46,823 nt of DNA, taken from NCBI GenBank assembly GCA_016870035.1, contig VGCJ01000007.1, positions 1 through 46,823 of the forward strand. The letters are read 5' to 3'. Below are positions 1 through 8,723 of this stretch, piece by piece. Position 1 is the first letter of the stretch. The number at the start of each line of letters is the position of its first letter. A program made the translations under genes and the position numbers. Source of the stretch: Alphaproteobacteria bacterium. Lineage in GTDB: Bacteria; Pseudomonadota; Alphaproteobacteria; Rhizobiales; Beijerinckiaceae. Under the pieces are notes generated by a model. The model did no database searches. It had not been told where the DNA came from and saw only the letters and a list, made by a program, of their open reading frames with translations.

Positions 1-86
1 AATTGGCGGATGCCGGGCTTGATGCACAATCCATTGCTGCGCGCGTCATAGAGCGCCATCGGACGGCTGCGCGAAAGGTTGCTTGA
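1..86 (+). CDS. 3' end of an unidentified gene (partial)
   Basis: The window opens inside an open frame starting at base 3 that reads 27 codons to a TGA at 84-86. The visible tail (LADAGLDAQSIAARVIERHR and then TAARKVA) is Ala/Arg-rich and looks helical. It ends four bases before the preferred bchI ATG, which suggests the two are cotranscribed. Too little is visible to name a family. In Rhodobacter crtA precedes bchI, but nothing here supports crtA. The frame could also be chance, as it is short. Confidence 0.4.
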   Translation, partial: LADAGLDAQSIAARVIERHRTAARKVA

Positions 87-90
87 TCTC

Positions 91-1104
91 ATGAGTTCCC
101 GTTTTCCCTTCTCGGCCATTGCGGGCCAAGACGAGATGAAGCGTGCGCTTCTTCTGACGGCTGTTGATCCGATGATTGGCGGGTTGCTTGCTTTCGGGGA
201 TCGCGGCACTGGTAAATCCACCGCCGTGCGCGCGCTTGCTGCTCTCTTGCCGGCCATGAAAGCAATTGACGGTTGCCCGTATCATTGCGACCCCGCGACG
301 CCGCAAGCGCAATGTGATGCCTGTCGCGAAAAAACAAAACCAAAAACAAAATCCATGCCGATACCGGTTGTCGATTTGCCCTTAGGCGCAACGGAAGATC
401 GTGTTGTCGGCGCGCTTGATCTTGAACGCGCGCTTGCTTCTGGTGAAAAAGCTTTTGAACCCGGTCTCTTGGCCTCGGCCAATCGCGGTTATCTCTATGT
501 CGATGAAGTCAATCTGCTTGAAGATCATATTGTTGATCTTCTTTTGGATGTGGCGGCTTCGGGCGAGAATGTTGTCGAACGCGAAGGCTTGAGCATTCGT
601 CATCCGGCGCGCTTCGTTCTTGTGGGCAGCGGCAATCCTGAAGAAGGTGAATTGCGGCCGCAGTTATTGGATCGTTTCGGCCTCTCTGTTGATGTACGCA
701 CCCCAACCGATGTTGCGACATGGGTTGAAATTGCGCGTCGTCGTTTGGCTTATGAGGCTGATCCCGATGCTTACGCGGCGCAATGGGAGTCTCATGAAAG
801 TGAGCTTCAACGCAAGCTTGTTGCCGCGCGTAAAAAGGTGGAAAGCGTTACCCTCTCCGACGAGATCATGGAACGCGCCGCTGCTTTGTGTTTGGCGCTT
901 CAAACAGATGGGTTGCGCGGCCAACTGACTTTGATGCGTGCCGCGCGTGCGCTTGCGGCTTTCGAAGGTCGCAAACAAGTGACACTCGAGGATGTGAAGC
1001 GTATGGCGGGTCCGGCTTTGCGTCATCGCTTGCGGCGCAATCCGCTTGATGAAACGGGTTCGCAAACACGAATTGACCGCGCGCTTGCGGAGTTGTTCGG
1101 ATGA
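91..1104 (+). CDS. bchI: Magnesium chelatase subunit I (BchI)
   Basis: AAA+ ATPase subunit that, with BchD, powers Mg2+ insertion into protoporphyrin IX by BchH, the first committed step of bacteriochlorophyll synthesis; cytoplasmic. The 337-residue product shows Walker A GDRGTGKS at about residues 36-43, Walker B YLYVDE at about 134-139, and the GSGNPEEGELRPQLLDRFG segment (sensor 1 region) at about 179-197, all typical of BchI/ChlI. I take the ATG at 91, with AAAGG at 74-78. A TTG at 79 is in frame but lies too close to that purine run. The stop overlaps the bchD start (ATGA), so translation is probably coupled. The family assignment is secure; only the start is open. Confidence 0.97.
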   Translation: MSSRFPFSAIAGQDEMKRALLLTAVDPMIGGLLAFGDRGTGKSTAVRALAALLPAMKAIDGCPYHCDPATPQAQCDACREKTKPKTKSMPIPVVDLPLGATEDRVVGALDLERALASGEKAFEPGLLASANRGYLYVDEVNLLEDHIVDLLLDVAASGENVVEREGLSIRHPARFVLVGSGNPEEGELRPQLLDRFGLSVDVRTPTDVATWVEIARRRLAYEADPDAYAAQWESHESELQRKLVAARKKVESVTLSDEIMERAAALCLALQTDGLRGQLTLMRAARALAAFEGRKQVTLEDVKRMAGPALRHRLRRNPLDETGSQTRIDRALAELFG

Positions 1105-2822
1105 CCATGCCGACGGACGCAGCGCCCCGCGACGCGTCCGGTGACGCCCTTTTGATTTGCCGTTTATTGGCAGCTGATCCGCATGGATTAGGCGGTGTTG
1201 CGCTCGCGAGTGGGTCCGGCCCCGGACGCGATGCATTTTTATCATGCTACAAAAAATTAGCCTCCGCTTCTGCTCCTTTGATTACAGTGCCCGCGCATGT
1301 TTCACCTGATCGGCTTGAAGGCGGTCTTGATATTGCGGCTACGCTCGCACAGGGAAAACCGATATCCAGTCGCGGTCTCATCGCATCGGCCGATCAAGGG
1401 GCGATGCTGCTTCTCTCAGCAGAGCGCATGAGTCTCGATAAAGCGGCACGCATCGCCTCCGCGATGGATCATGCTCAAACGTCTCGCTTCGGTGTCATCG
1501 CATGTGATGAAAGCCGCGAAGATGATGAAGCGCTTCCAAAAATCTTAAGCGAACGCATGGCCTTTCGCATTAATCCTGATGCGGGAATTAAAGCCCTACA
1601 CAGCGATGCTGTCATCCCGGTTGATCTCGCACGGAAGGCACAAGAACTTTCAATACTGAAAGCCGTTGAGCAGGCTTTGGCAGAAACGGTCTTGATGCTT
1701 GGAATTGCGTCACCCCGTGCATTGATTTTTGCGTTTCGTGTTGCGCGCCTTCATGCGGCACTAACAAAGCAGACAACCGTTACAGAAGCGGATGCGACGA
1801 TAGCTGCGCAACTTGTATTTGCGCATCGCGCCACGCAAATGCCAATTGAAGAGCAAAGCTCTGAAGAGGAAGCCAAATCGCAAAATCAAGATTCGGATTC
1901 AAACACATCAAATTATACAGAAGCGCAAAGCGGCGCGCTTGCCGATCGTGTTTTAGATGCCGTGCGCACGCATTTGCCAGAAGGTTTATTGGCAAAACTT
2001 GATGCTTCAGCCTTTTCGCGACAGGGCCGTTCGGGTCAGGGTGCGAAAGCGGCGAAGGCGGGTAAAACACGCGGAAGGCCTTTAGGCGCTCGGCGTGGCG
2101 ATCCAAGATCAGGTGCGCGGCTTGATCTTGTTGAAACTTTGCGCGTTGCTGCCCCTTGGCAAAGACTGCGACGCCAAACCCAGCCAAAACGCACAGGCGT
2201 GATCGTTCATAAAGATGATTTTCGTGTCCGTCGTTTTAAAGAACATCGCGAGACGACAGCGATCTTTGTCGTTGATGCATCAGGATCATCCGCGATCAAA
2301 AGATTGGCGGAAGCCAAAGGCGCGGTCGAACTCATTCTTGCAGATTGTTATGTGCGCCGCGATCGCGTGGCTGTGATCGCGTTTCGCAGCAAGAGCGCCG
2401 AAATCTTGTTGCATCCAACGCGCTCTTTACAACGCGCGAAACGGAGCCTTGCCGAATTGCCGGGTGGTGGTGGCACGCCTCTAACAGCTGCGATTGAAAC
2501 AACACTCGCGCTTGCAGATCAGGTGAAACGCACAGGCGGCGTGCCGCTTGCGGTGTTCTTAACCGATGGGCGCGCAAATATCACGCGTGATGGAACGCCT
2601 GATAAAGCCAAGGCGTTAAGCGAAACAGAATCGGCAGCAAAAGCGTTGCGTGCGTCAGGAATAAAAAGCCTTGTGATTGATTTGTCTGATCGCCCTGAAG
2701 GCGCGGCGAAAACGCTCGCCGCTGCACTTGATGCGCTATATCTTCCGCTTCCTCACGCGGAAGCGAATGCAATCTCAAATCATGTCGGCGCGGCGATGAA
2801 ATCGGCGGGGCGTTCCTCATGA
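1101..2822 (+). CDS. bchD: Magnesium chelatase subunit D (BchD)
   Basis: Scaffold subunit of the BchI-BchD motor complex of Mg chelatase. The 573-residue product has the expected three parts: an N-terminal AAA+-like region without a clear Walker A, an acidic/Gln/Ser-rich linker at about residues 250-275, and a C-terminal integrin I (vWA) domain. The vWA domain has the metal-binding DxSxS motif at D392, S394 and S396. The start overlaps the bchI stop and the stop overlaps the bchO start, both ATGA, so bchI-D-O form one coupled unit. Confidence 0.96.
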   Translation: MTMPTDAAPRDASGDALLICRLLAADPHGLGGVALASGSGPGRDAFLSCYKKLASASAPLITVPAHVSPDRLEGGLDIAATLAQGKPISSRGLIASADQGAMLLLSAERMSLDKAARIASAMDHAQTSRFGVIACDESREDDEALPKILSERMAFRINPDAGIKALHSDAVIPVDLARKAQELSILKAVEQALAETVLMLGIASPRALIFAFRVARLHAALTKQTTVTEADATIAAQLVFAHRATQMPIEEQSSEEEAKSQNQDSDSNTSNYTEAQSGALADRVLDAVRTHLPEGLLAKLDASAFSRQGRSGQGAKAAKAGKTRGRPLGARRGDPRSGARLDLVETLRVAAPWQRLRRQTQPKRTGVIVHKDDFRVRRFKEHRETTAIFVVDASGSSAIKRLAEAKGAVELILADCYVRRDRVAVIAFRSKSAEILLHPTRSLQRAKRSLAELPGGGGTPLTAAIETTLALADQVKRTGGVPLAVFLTDGRANITRDGTPDKAKALSETESAAKALRASGIKSLVIDLSDRPEGAAKTLAAALDALYLPLPHAEANAISNHVGAAMKSAGRSS

Positions 2823-3730
2823 GTGCGGCCCTTGATTTCAATCGCGATGGTCGCTCTTGGCCGCACCGCGAAAAAAGCCACTTTATCAAAGCGGGTGATC
2901 TTACTTTTCATGTTCAGATCATGGGCGACGGCGAGCCACTCCTTCTAATTCATGGCACAGGGGCATCTTCTCATTCTTGGCGTGATGTTATGCCCTTACT
3001 CGCACGCACTCATCTTGTCATTGCGCCGGATTTGCCAGGCCATGCTTTTACAAAGGGCGCTACGCGCGCTGATTTATCGCTGCAAGGCATGGCACACGCT
3101 CTTGGCCAACTGATGAAAGCATTAGACTTATCGCCAAAAACTGTTGTCGGCCATTCGGCCGGTGCCGCGATTGCGGTGGAGATGGTGGATCGTAAACTCA
3201 TTTCTCCGAATAAAATTGTGAGTTTTAACGGCGCATTCTTTCCGGTTGCTGGCCCCGTGGGGCATTTTTTCTCGCCGCTTGCGAAACTCATTGCCTCATT
3301 CAGTTTTTTGAATGGCATTTTCGCGCGGCTTGTCGATCGCGTAGCGGTTGAACGCCTGCTCGAGTCAACCGGATCGAAGCTCTCTGAAAAAAGCATCGAA
3401 TGCTATCAAACACTCTTTACTAATGAAGCGCATATCACGGGCACATTAACGATGATGGCCGAGTGGGTTCTCACATCCATGCCAGAAAAATTACGGCGAC
3501 TTTCGATACCGCTCATTCTGGTCAAAGCCACTTATGACAAAACCGTACCGCCAGAAACCGCAGATGACGCGGCGAAGATCGCTCCTCTCTCAACCATCGC
3601 GACGCTGAAAGGGCTCGGTCATCTCGCTCATGAAGAGAGACCTGACGCTGCAGCCGAGATTATTAGCAATCCAACCGGTTTCGCGCACGTATCGGAAGAT
3701 AACGCCCCTTCTGCGAGGAGATCCGCATGA
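2819..3730 (+). CDS. bchO: BchO, alpha/beta hydrolase of Mg chelation
   Basis: A 303-residue alpha/beta-hydrolase fold protein directly after bchD, the usual place of bchO. It has an oxyanion-hole HGTGASSHSW segment near the N-terminus, the nucleophile elbow GHSAG with Ser113, and a C-terminal LGHLAHEE histidine motif. BchO is linked to the Mg-chelatase step, probably as an auxiliary factor; its reaction is not well defined. Both ends overlap neighbours by ATGA. The context makes the name firm, while the biochemical role is only family knowledge. Confidence 0.92.
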   Translation: MSAALDFNRDGRSWPHREKSHFIKAGDLTFHVQIMGDGEPLLLIHGTGASSHSWRDVMPLLARTHLVIAPDLPGHAFTKGATRADLSLQGMAHALGQLMKALDLSPKTVVGHSAGAAIAVEMVDRKLISPNKIVSFNGAFFPVAGPVGHFFSPLAKLIASFSFLNGIFARLVDRVAVERLLESTGSKLSEKSIECYQTLFTNEAHITGTLTMMAEWVLTSMPEKLRRLSIPLILVKATYDKTVPPETADDAAKIAPLSTIATLKGLGHLAHEERPDAAAEIISNPTGFAHVSEDNAPSARRSA

Positions 3731-5010
3731 ATCCCGCCGACCACGCTTTACGCCGCGTGCTCAATGATGAAGTTCATGCGCGCCCCCCCGAACAAGTAAG
3801 GCCACCTGTTCGCCTTTCCTATCTCGCTCTTGTTCCGGATGAGGATCGCGCAGCCGATATCAATGCGCTTCATGATCTTGTGACACGCTATGGAGCGCCT
3901 GCGCCGCGTCCTGACCAAAATCATTACAGTGCAGACCTTGGCCCGTTCCGCATCAAATGGGAACGGCACACGGAATTCTTGCGATACAAATTTTTTGTGA
4001 ATGGCGCGGAAGCAATACCATTCAGCAATCCAGCGATTACCTCCATTCCACAAGAGTGGCTCGCCGCGCTTCCGGGCAAGGTGATTTCGGCCTATCACGC
4101 CGTTTTACTGCCGGAGCCTGCGGGCAGTGTGCCCGTTGAAACCATGGCTGACACTTATTTCCACGGAAACGCATTAATTGGTTCAATGACGTCCGGTGGC
4201 AAAGGATTGGCCCTTACTGATTTTCGCATCCATGATGATGAGTTTGGCCGCTTGATGATTTTTGACAGCGGATTAACACCAAGGCAGATGGGTCGTCTTG
4301 TTCAACGTATCATGGAAATTGACACTTATCGCATGATGGCTCTTTTGGCATTTCCTGTGGCACGTTCATTGAGTCCGCAATTACAACAGGCCGAACAGGA
4401 ATTGCTCGCCATCATCGACGCGATGCAGGTCGCAAAAGAAGAAGACGAACCATTGCTTTTTAATCGTATCACCAAACTTGAAGCGCAAGTCGAAAAAGCG
4501 CGGAGTGATACGCATTTCCGATTCAGCGCGGCAGTTGCCTATCATACGCTCGTTGAACAACGTGTAGAGGAATTACGTGAACAACGGATCGAAGGTTTAC
4601 AAACCTTCCGCGAGTTCAACGAGCGTCGCCTTTCACCTGCCATGGCTACCTGCCGCACGACGTCGGCGCGCCTTGAAGCGATCCTCGACCGTGTGGGCCG
4701 CACGACCATGCTGCTTTCAACGAGAGTGAATGTGACGCGCGAAAAGCAAAATCAGCAAGTGTTGAAATCTATGGATCGGCGCGCGACCATGCAATTACGC
4801 TTGCAGCAAACGGTTGAAGGTCTCTCGGTTGCGGCTATCAGCTATTATATCGTGGGCCTTGTCGGTTACGCCGCGAAAGGCATTGAAGCGTCTGGCCGCG
4901 ACATCAATCTTGATATCGTGACGGCCTGGGCCATTCCGGTAGTGATCATTCTGGTAGCCTTCGGGCTTTATAGTTTCCGCCGCTCAATCGAGAAGGATGA
5001 TGACAAATGA
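3727..5010 (+). CDS. DUF3422-type membrane-anchored protein
   Basis: A 427-residue protein I match to the DUF3422 family, whose function is unknown. The N-terminal half is soluble and starts with a conserved-looking segment (LNDEVHARPPEQVRPP). A charged, coiled-coil-prone stretch follows at about residues 220-300. The C-terminus has two hydrophobic segments, at about 365-387 and 400-418, so it is probably an inner-membrane protein with a large cytoplasmic part. It overlaps bchO upstream and crtI downstream by ATGA, placing it inside the bchIDO-crtI operon. A role in pigment-protein assembly or membrane attachment is inference only. Confidence 0.85.
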   Translation: MNPADHALRRVLNDEVHARPPEQVRPPVRLSYLALVPDEDRAADINALHDLVTRYGAPAPRPDQNHYSADLGPFRIKWERHTEFLRYKFFVNGAEAIPFSNPAITSIPQEWLAALPGKVISAYHAVLLPEPAGSVPVETMADTYFHGNALIGSMTSGGKGLALTDFRIHDDEFGRLMIFDSGLTPRQMGRLVQRIMEIDTYRMMALLAFPVARSLSPQLQQAEQELLAIIDAMQVAKEEDEPLLFNRITKLEAQVEKARSDTHFRFSAAVAYHTLVEQRVEELREQRIEGLQTFREFNERRLSPAMATCRTTSARLEAILDRVGRTTMLLSTRVNVTREKQNQQVLKSMDRRATMQLRLQQTVEGLSVAAISYYIVGLVGYAAKGIEASGRDINLDIVTAWAIPVVIILVAFGLYSFRRSIEKDDDK

Positions 5011-6503
5011 GTGATGCGCAACCGCATGCCATGGTCATTGGTTCTGGTTTTGGGGGCCTCGCAGCAGCCATTCGCCTGCTTGCGAAAAATTATCGCGTCA
5101 CGCTTCTCGAACAACTCGATAAAGTAGGCGGTCGCTCTTATGTCTATGAACAAGATAACTTTATCTTTGATGCGGGCCCCACCATCATCACCGCGCCCTA
5201 TTTGCTTGAAGAACTCTGGCAGATTTCGGGGCAGCGCATGGAAGATCATCTTGATCTAAGGCCCATCGACCCTTTCTATACGATCCGCTTTGATGACGGC
5301 ACGGTCTTGAACTGCGTGGCATCCGTCGACGGCATGCGCGAGGAAGTGCGCCGTATTGCACCTGAAGATGTTGAAGGCTATAATCGTTTTATCGCGGCGA
5401 GCAAAGATATTTATGCTGTGGCGTTTAGCGAATTAGCAGACAAGCCTTTTCACGATTTCATGTCGGTGATTCGCGCAGCGCCCGATCTCATTCGCTTGAA
5501 AGGCTATCGCTCGGTTTTTGGATTGGTCAGCGATTATTTCACTAATGAAAAACTGAAAATCGCATTCAGCTTTCACCCGCTGTTGATTGGTGGCAATCCG
5601 CTCACAACCACCGCCTATTATTGCTTGATTGCTCATCTTGAACGGTTGCACCTTGTTCATTTCGCGATGGGTGGCACAGGCGCTGTTGTCAGAGGCCTTG
5701 CGGGTCTCATTACGCATCAAGGCGGCTCCATCCGCTTGAATGCTAAAGTCGATCAGATCTTAACGGATCAGAACCGTGTTACGGGCGTGAGACTGGCCGA
5801 TGGCGAGATCATCAAAGCAGATCTTGTTGTCTCAAATGCCGATGCCGCAACAACCTATAACAGCTTGCTGAAAGATCATCCACGCCGGCGCTGGACGGAT
5901 GCCAAACTTTCGCGCGTCAAATATTCGATGAGTTTGTTTGTTTGGTATTTTGGTACCAATCGCCGTTATGATGACGTCTATCATCATATGATGGTGCTTG
6001 GGCCGCGCTATCAGGAATTGCTGAAAGATATTTTTAATCGCAAACATCTTGCCGATGATTTCAGTCTTTATCTTCATCGCCCCACAATGACCGATCCGTC
6101 ATTGGCGCCTGAGGGCTGCGATGCTTTCTATGTGCTCTCGCCTGTACCTCATCTTGAAAGCGGCACAGACTGGTCAACAGAGGCCGAAATCTATCGCAAG
6201 AAAATCGAACGGCGCTTGGAAGATACAGTTCTGCCTGATCTTTCCAAACATATCGTATCGTCCCGCATGCTCACACCGCAGGATTTTCAAACCCGCTTGC
6301 TGTCATATAAGGGCGCCGCATTCTCTTTGCAGCCGCAACTCTTTCAAAGCGCATGGTTTCGTCCGCACAACCAATCAGAAGAGGTCAAAGGGCTTTATCT
6401 CGTGGGTGCAGGTACACATCCGGGTGCGGGATTGCCCGGCGTGATTTCATCGGCAAAAGTGGTGGCGGATCTTTTACCCGATGCGCGTGATTATAGACTT
6501 TGA
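5007..6503 (+). CDS. crtI: Phytoene desaturase (CrtI)
   Basis: FAD-dependent desaturase that converts phytoene to neurosporene or lycopene; 498 residues, normal for bacterial CrtI. The N-terminal dinucleotide-binding motif VIGSGFGG is at residues 10-17, with the acidic end of the second strand at LLEQLDKVGGRSY. The C-terminal CrtI signature region (LYLVGAGTHPGAGLPGV) is present. It is better matched to CrtI than to the second family member in this window (CrtD), and its position after bchIDO fits. Unlike the usual crtI-crtB pair, crtB is 3.4 kb downstream. The 3' end overlaps the convergent gene at 6491-7261 by 13 bases. Confidence 0.94.
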   Translation: MSDAQPHAMVIGSGFGGLAAAIRLLAKNYRVTLLEQLDKVGGRSYVYEQDNFIFDAGPTIITAPYLLEELWQISGQRMEDHLDLRPIDPFYTIRFDDGTVLNCVASVDGMREEVRRIAPEDVEGYNRFIAASKDIYAVAFSELADKPFHDFMSVIRAAPDLIRLKGYRSVFGLVSDYFTNEKLKIAFSFHPLLIGGNPLTTTAYYCLIAHLERLHLVHFAMGGTGAVVRGLAGLITHQGGSIRLNAKVDQILTDQNRVTGVRLADGEIIKADLVVSNADAATTYNSLLKDHPRRRWTDAKLSRVKYSMSLFVWYFGTNRRYDDVYHHMMVLGPRYQELLKDIFNRKHLADDFSLYLHRPTMTDPSLAPEGCDAFYVLSPVPHLESGTDWSTEAEIYRKKIERRLEDTVLPDLSKHIVSSRMLTPQDFQTRLLSYKGAAFSLQPQLFQSAWFRPHNQSEEVKGLYLVGAGTHPGAGLPGVISSAKVVADLLPDARDYRL

Positions 6504-7261
6504 GTATCACGCAGGCGTTTTAAAAAAAACGCATAAAAGGGCCGGAAGCGATCAATCTTCCACCAATGATAGAGAATAATCGCAATGCCCGTTGAAAGCG
6601 GAATGGCCCACATGATCGGATTTAACGCGAGCATCGGAAAAATTCTGACCGAGCCGAAAGCCATAAAGGCCGTGTAAACCGAAATGCCCGAACCCACGAG
6701 CGCTTTCAAATGTTCTTTGAGCCAATCTTTCGGAGCGGGTTTCGGTTTATAGAGAAACCATAGATTGGTGCCCGCCGTCGCGAAGCCCACGAAAGAAATC
6801 GTGACCATCAGAATTTGATCGATCTTCACACCCTGCAGCGCGCAATTTGCTGAAGCGATGATGAGAATAAATTGGAGCGCGAGATTTCGCCACTCTCGCA
6901 TCGCTACGCGGCTCTGCTTATGCTCGACACAAAGCCAGCCATACCATGTGAGATTGATGGTGAGCACGCCGAGATAAAGCATCATCCATCCGAAAATGCC
7001 GCGAATGAAGGCCGCATCAAATTGACCAATAAGATGGGGATGCGTTCCAAGGGGGTCATAGAGTGTCAAAAGACTGAGCGAAATCGCAAAAGAGCCGGTG
7101 ACCAACAGCACTTGGTTAAAAACCCTGCCCCAGCGACGGTGAACCGCGCCCCCTTTTCGCCCGATCACCGGTACCCAAAAACTGATGGCACCGGTCGCGC
7201 CGGTGACGATGTGAAAGCCAACCAGCGCGATAAAGAGATCATGGATTGATAATTCGCCCAT
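6491..7261 (-). CDS. Seven-helix membrane protein, DUF2306-like
   Basis: A 256-residue integral membrane protein with about seven hydrophobic helices, at roughly residues 8-33, 47-70, 84-110, 122-145, 150-172, 190-210 and 216-237. The opening GFHIVTGATGAISF...RKGGAVHRRWGRVF resembles the start of DUF2306-type proteins (function unknown). A heme- or quinone-linked role is possible, but no ligand set is proven. It is the only minus-strand gene between crtI and crtB. It faces away from the P450 gene across a 100-base intergenic region and ends inside the crtI 3' end. A link to the P450/ATP-grasp pair is inferred from position. Confidence 0.75.
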   Translation of the reverse strand: MGELSIHDLFIALVGFHIVTGATGAISFWVPVIGRKGGAVHRRWGRVFNQVLLVTGSFAISLSLLTLYDPLGTHPHLIGQFDAAFIRGIFGWMMLYLGVLTINLTWYGWLCVEHKQSRVAMREWRNLALQFILIIASANCALQGVKIDQILMVTISFVGFATAGTNLWFLYKPKPAPKDWLKEHLKALVGSGISVYTAFMAFGSVRIFPMLALNPIMWAIPLSTGIAIILYHWWKIDRFRPFYAFFLKRLRDTQSL

Positions 7262-7310
7262 CGACAGCGCGCCCCCGGCTCAAGCCCCAATTGAACAAAT
7301 CGCAAAGACT

Positions 7311-7328
7311 TGACATGATCAAGTGTCA
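7311..7328. promoter_or_regulatory. TGACA-N8-TGTCA inverted repeat between divergent genes
   Basis: TGACATGATCAAGTGTCA lies between the DUF2306-like gene (-) and the P450 gene (+). It uses the two half-sites of a PpsR operator (TGTCA-N8-TGACA) with the same 8-base gap but swapped order. It overlaps the first upstream GTG of the P450 frame, which supports a later start codon. Whether PpsR or another factor binds here is not known. Confidence 0.4.
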
Positions 7329-7361
7329 ACCTTGCCGTGCATGTGGAGGAGCGGCAGCGCC

Positions 7362-8723
7362 ATGTATAAGCCGCCCCGCCCCGCGCCTTTGTCCGCCTTG
7401 TCGTCGCTTATCCGCGCCGTGACGAGCGGCGATGGAAATCTGCTGAACCTTCTCCCCGGCGCGGCCTATGAGATGGAGATTGGCCCGCTCGGCTGGTCCC
7501 GCCGTTCGACAATGATCGTCAATCGCCCCGATCTCGTGCGCGAGGTGCTGATTGACGAAAAGGGCATTTTTCCGAAATCCGATTTGATGGTGAATGCGCT
7601 TGATGCTCTGATCGGCAATTCGATTTTCGTATCTTCGGGTGAGACATGGCGGCGACAACGCGCGATGGTTGATCCCTCACTCACGATGATGCGGATCAAT
7701 CGCGCCTTCCCCGATATGCAAGCGGGTGTTGCAGAAACTATGAAAAATCTGAGTGCTTTCGCGGAGCGCGAAGAACCATTCAGCCTTGATCTTATGATGT
7801 CGCATCTAACCGCCGACATCATTTGCCGCACAGTATTCTCGACCGGTGTGTCTGAAAAAGTCACGCATGAGGTTTTCGAAGCCTTCAACTTGTTTGAAAA
7901 AAGCGTGGCGCAGGTCGAGATTTTTCGTCTTGTCATCGAAAAGGCATTTACGAAAACACCACAAAAACCGCATGTGTTGGAAGCCTGCCATGTGATCCGC
8001 AAAGCGATTGGCGAATTGCTTGATACACATACAGGCGAAGGCGGAAAACATTATGATGATATCACCTCGGCTTTAATGCTAGCACGTGATGAAAGCGGCC
8101 AAGGGTTTACGCGCGAAGAACTCATCGATCAATTAGGCGTGATGTTTCTCGCAGGCCATGAAACAAGTGCCAGCGCGCTGACATGGGTCTTTTTTATTCT
8201 GAGCCAACAGCCTGAATGCGTGAAACGAATTCGCGCCGAGGTGGATGCGCTGTGTGGTGATCAGCCGATTTCTTTCGAGCAAAGCAAAAAACTCACCTTC
8301 ACGCGCAATGTGTTTCGGGAAGTGATCAGACTCTATCCGCCAATTACATTTCTGCCGCGTGTTGCAATGGAAGACACACGGCTTGGCTCGCGGCATATCA
8401 AACGCGGCGCGCTTGTGATTGTCGCTCCTTGGGTTTTACATCGTCATAAAGCCTATTGGCGCGATCCTGATCTTTTCGATCCCGATCGTTTTGCACCCGA
8501 ACGCGAAAATGAAATCACATCCAATGCCTATATTCCTTTTGGGCTTGGACCGCGTATTTGTTCCGGCGCCGCCTTTGCAAGTGTTGAAGCGGTGTTGATC
8601 ATCGCAAGTCTCATTCGCGCTTTTGATATTGAAGCCCTTGACGCCGAGAAAGTCACGCCTGCTGCGCGTCTAACCACGCGGCCGACACAGCAAATTCTCT
8701 GCCGTGTGAAGGCGCGGGCCTGA
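7362..8723 (+). CDS. Cytochrome P450 in the carotenoid region
   Basis: Heme-thiolate monooxygenase of 453 residues, without an obvious N-terminal membrane anchor. Counting from the ATG at 7362, the I-helix AGHET is at 264-268, the K-helix ExxR is E320/R323, and the heme loop FGLGPRICSG places the Cys ligand at C400; all are intact. I prefer the ATG at 7362 (AGGAG about ten bases upstream). The longer frame from GTG 7323 would run through the inverted repeat at 7311-7328, and ATG 7341 is also possible. Its stop overlaps the start of the ATP-grasp gene (ATGA), which in turn overlaps crtB. The substrate is unknown. A carotenoid, or a lipid sharing the same precursors, is the natural inference. 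No ferredoxin or reductase partner is nearby. Confidence 0.93.
   Translation: MYKPPRPAPLSALSSLIRAVTSGDGNLLNLLPGAAYEMEIGPLGWSRRSTMIVNRPDLVREVLIDEKGIFPKSDLMVNALDALIGNSIFVSSGETWRRQRAMVDPSLTMMRINRAFPDMQAGVAETMKNLSAFAEREEPFSLDLMMSHLTADIICRTVFSTGVSEKVTHEVFEAFNLFEKSVAQVEIFRLVIEKAFTKTPQKPHVLEACHVIRKAIGELLDTHTGEGGKHYDDITSALMLARDESGQGFTREELIDQLGVMFLAGHETSASALTWVFFILSQQPECVKRIRAEVDALCGDQPISFEQSKKLTFTRNVFREVIRLYPPITFLPRVAMEDTRLGSRHIKRGALVIVAPWVLHRHKAYWRDPDLFDPDRFAPERENEITSNAYIPFGLGPRICSGAAFASVEAVLIIASLIRAFDIEALDAEKVTPAARLTTRPTQQILCRVKARA

Noticed and set aside
664-1245. 193-codon minus-strand frame over bchI/bchD
   Set aside because: Lies opposite two certain genes, has His/Arg/Ser-rich composition typical of an antisense shadow, and no ribosome-binding site or family match.
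7311-7328. FNR-type box at CTTGACATGATCAAG
   Set aside because: The TTGA and TCAA halves are five bases apart, one short of the TTGAT-N4-ATCAA arrangement.
7310-7335. TTGACA at 7310 as a -35 of a P450 promoter
   Set aside because: No acceptable -10 hexamer at 16-18 bases downstream; kept only as part of the inverted repeat.
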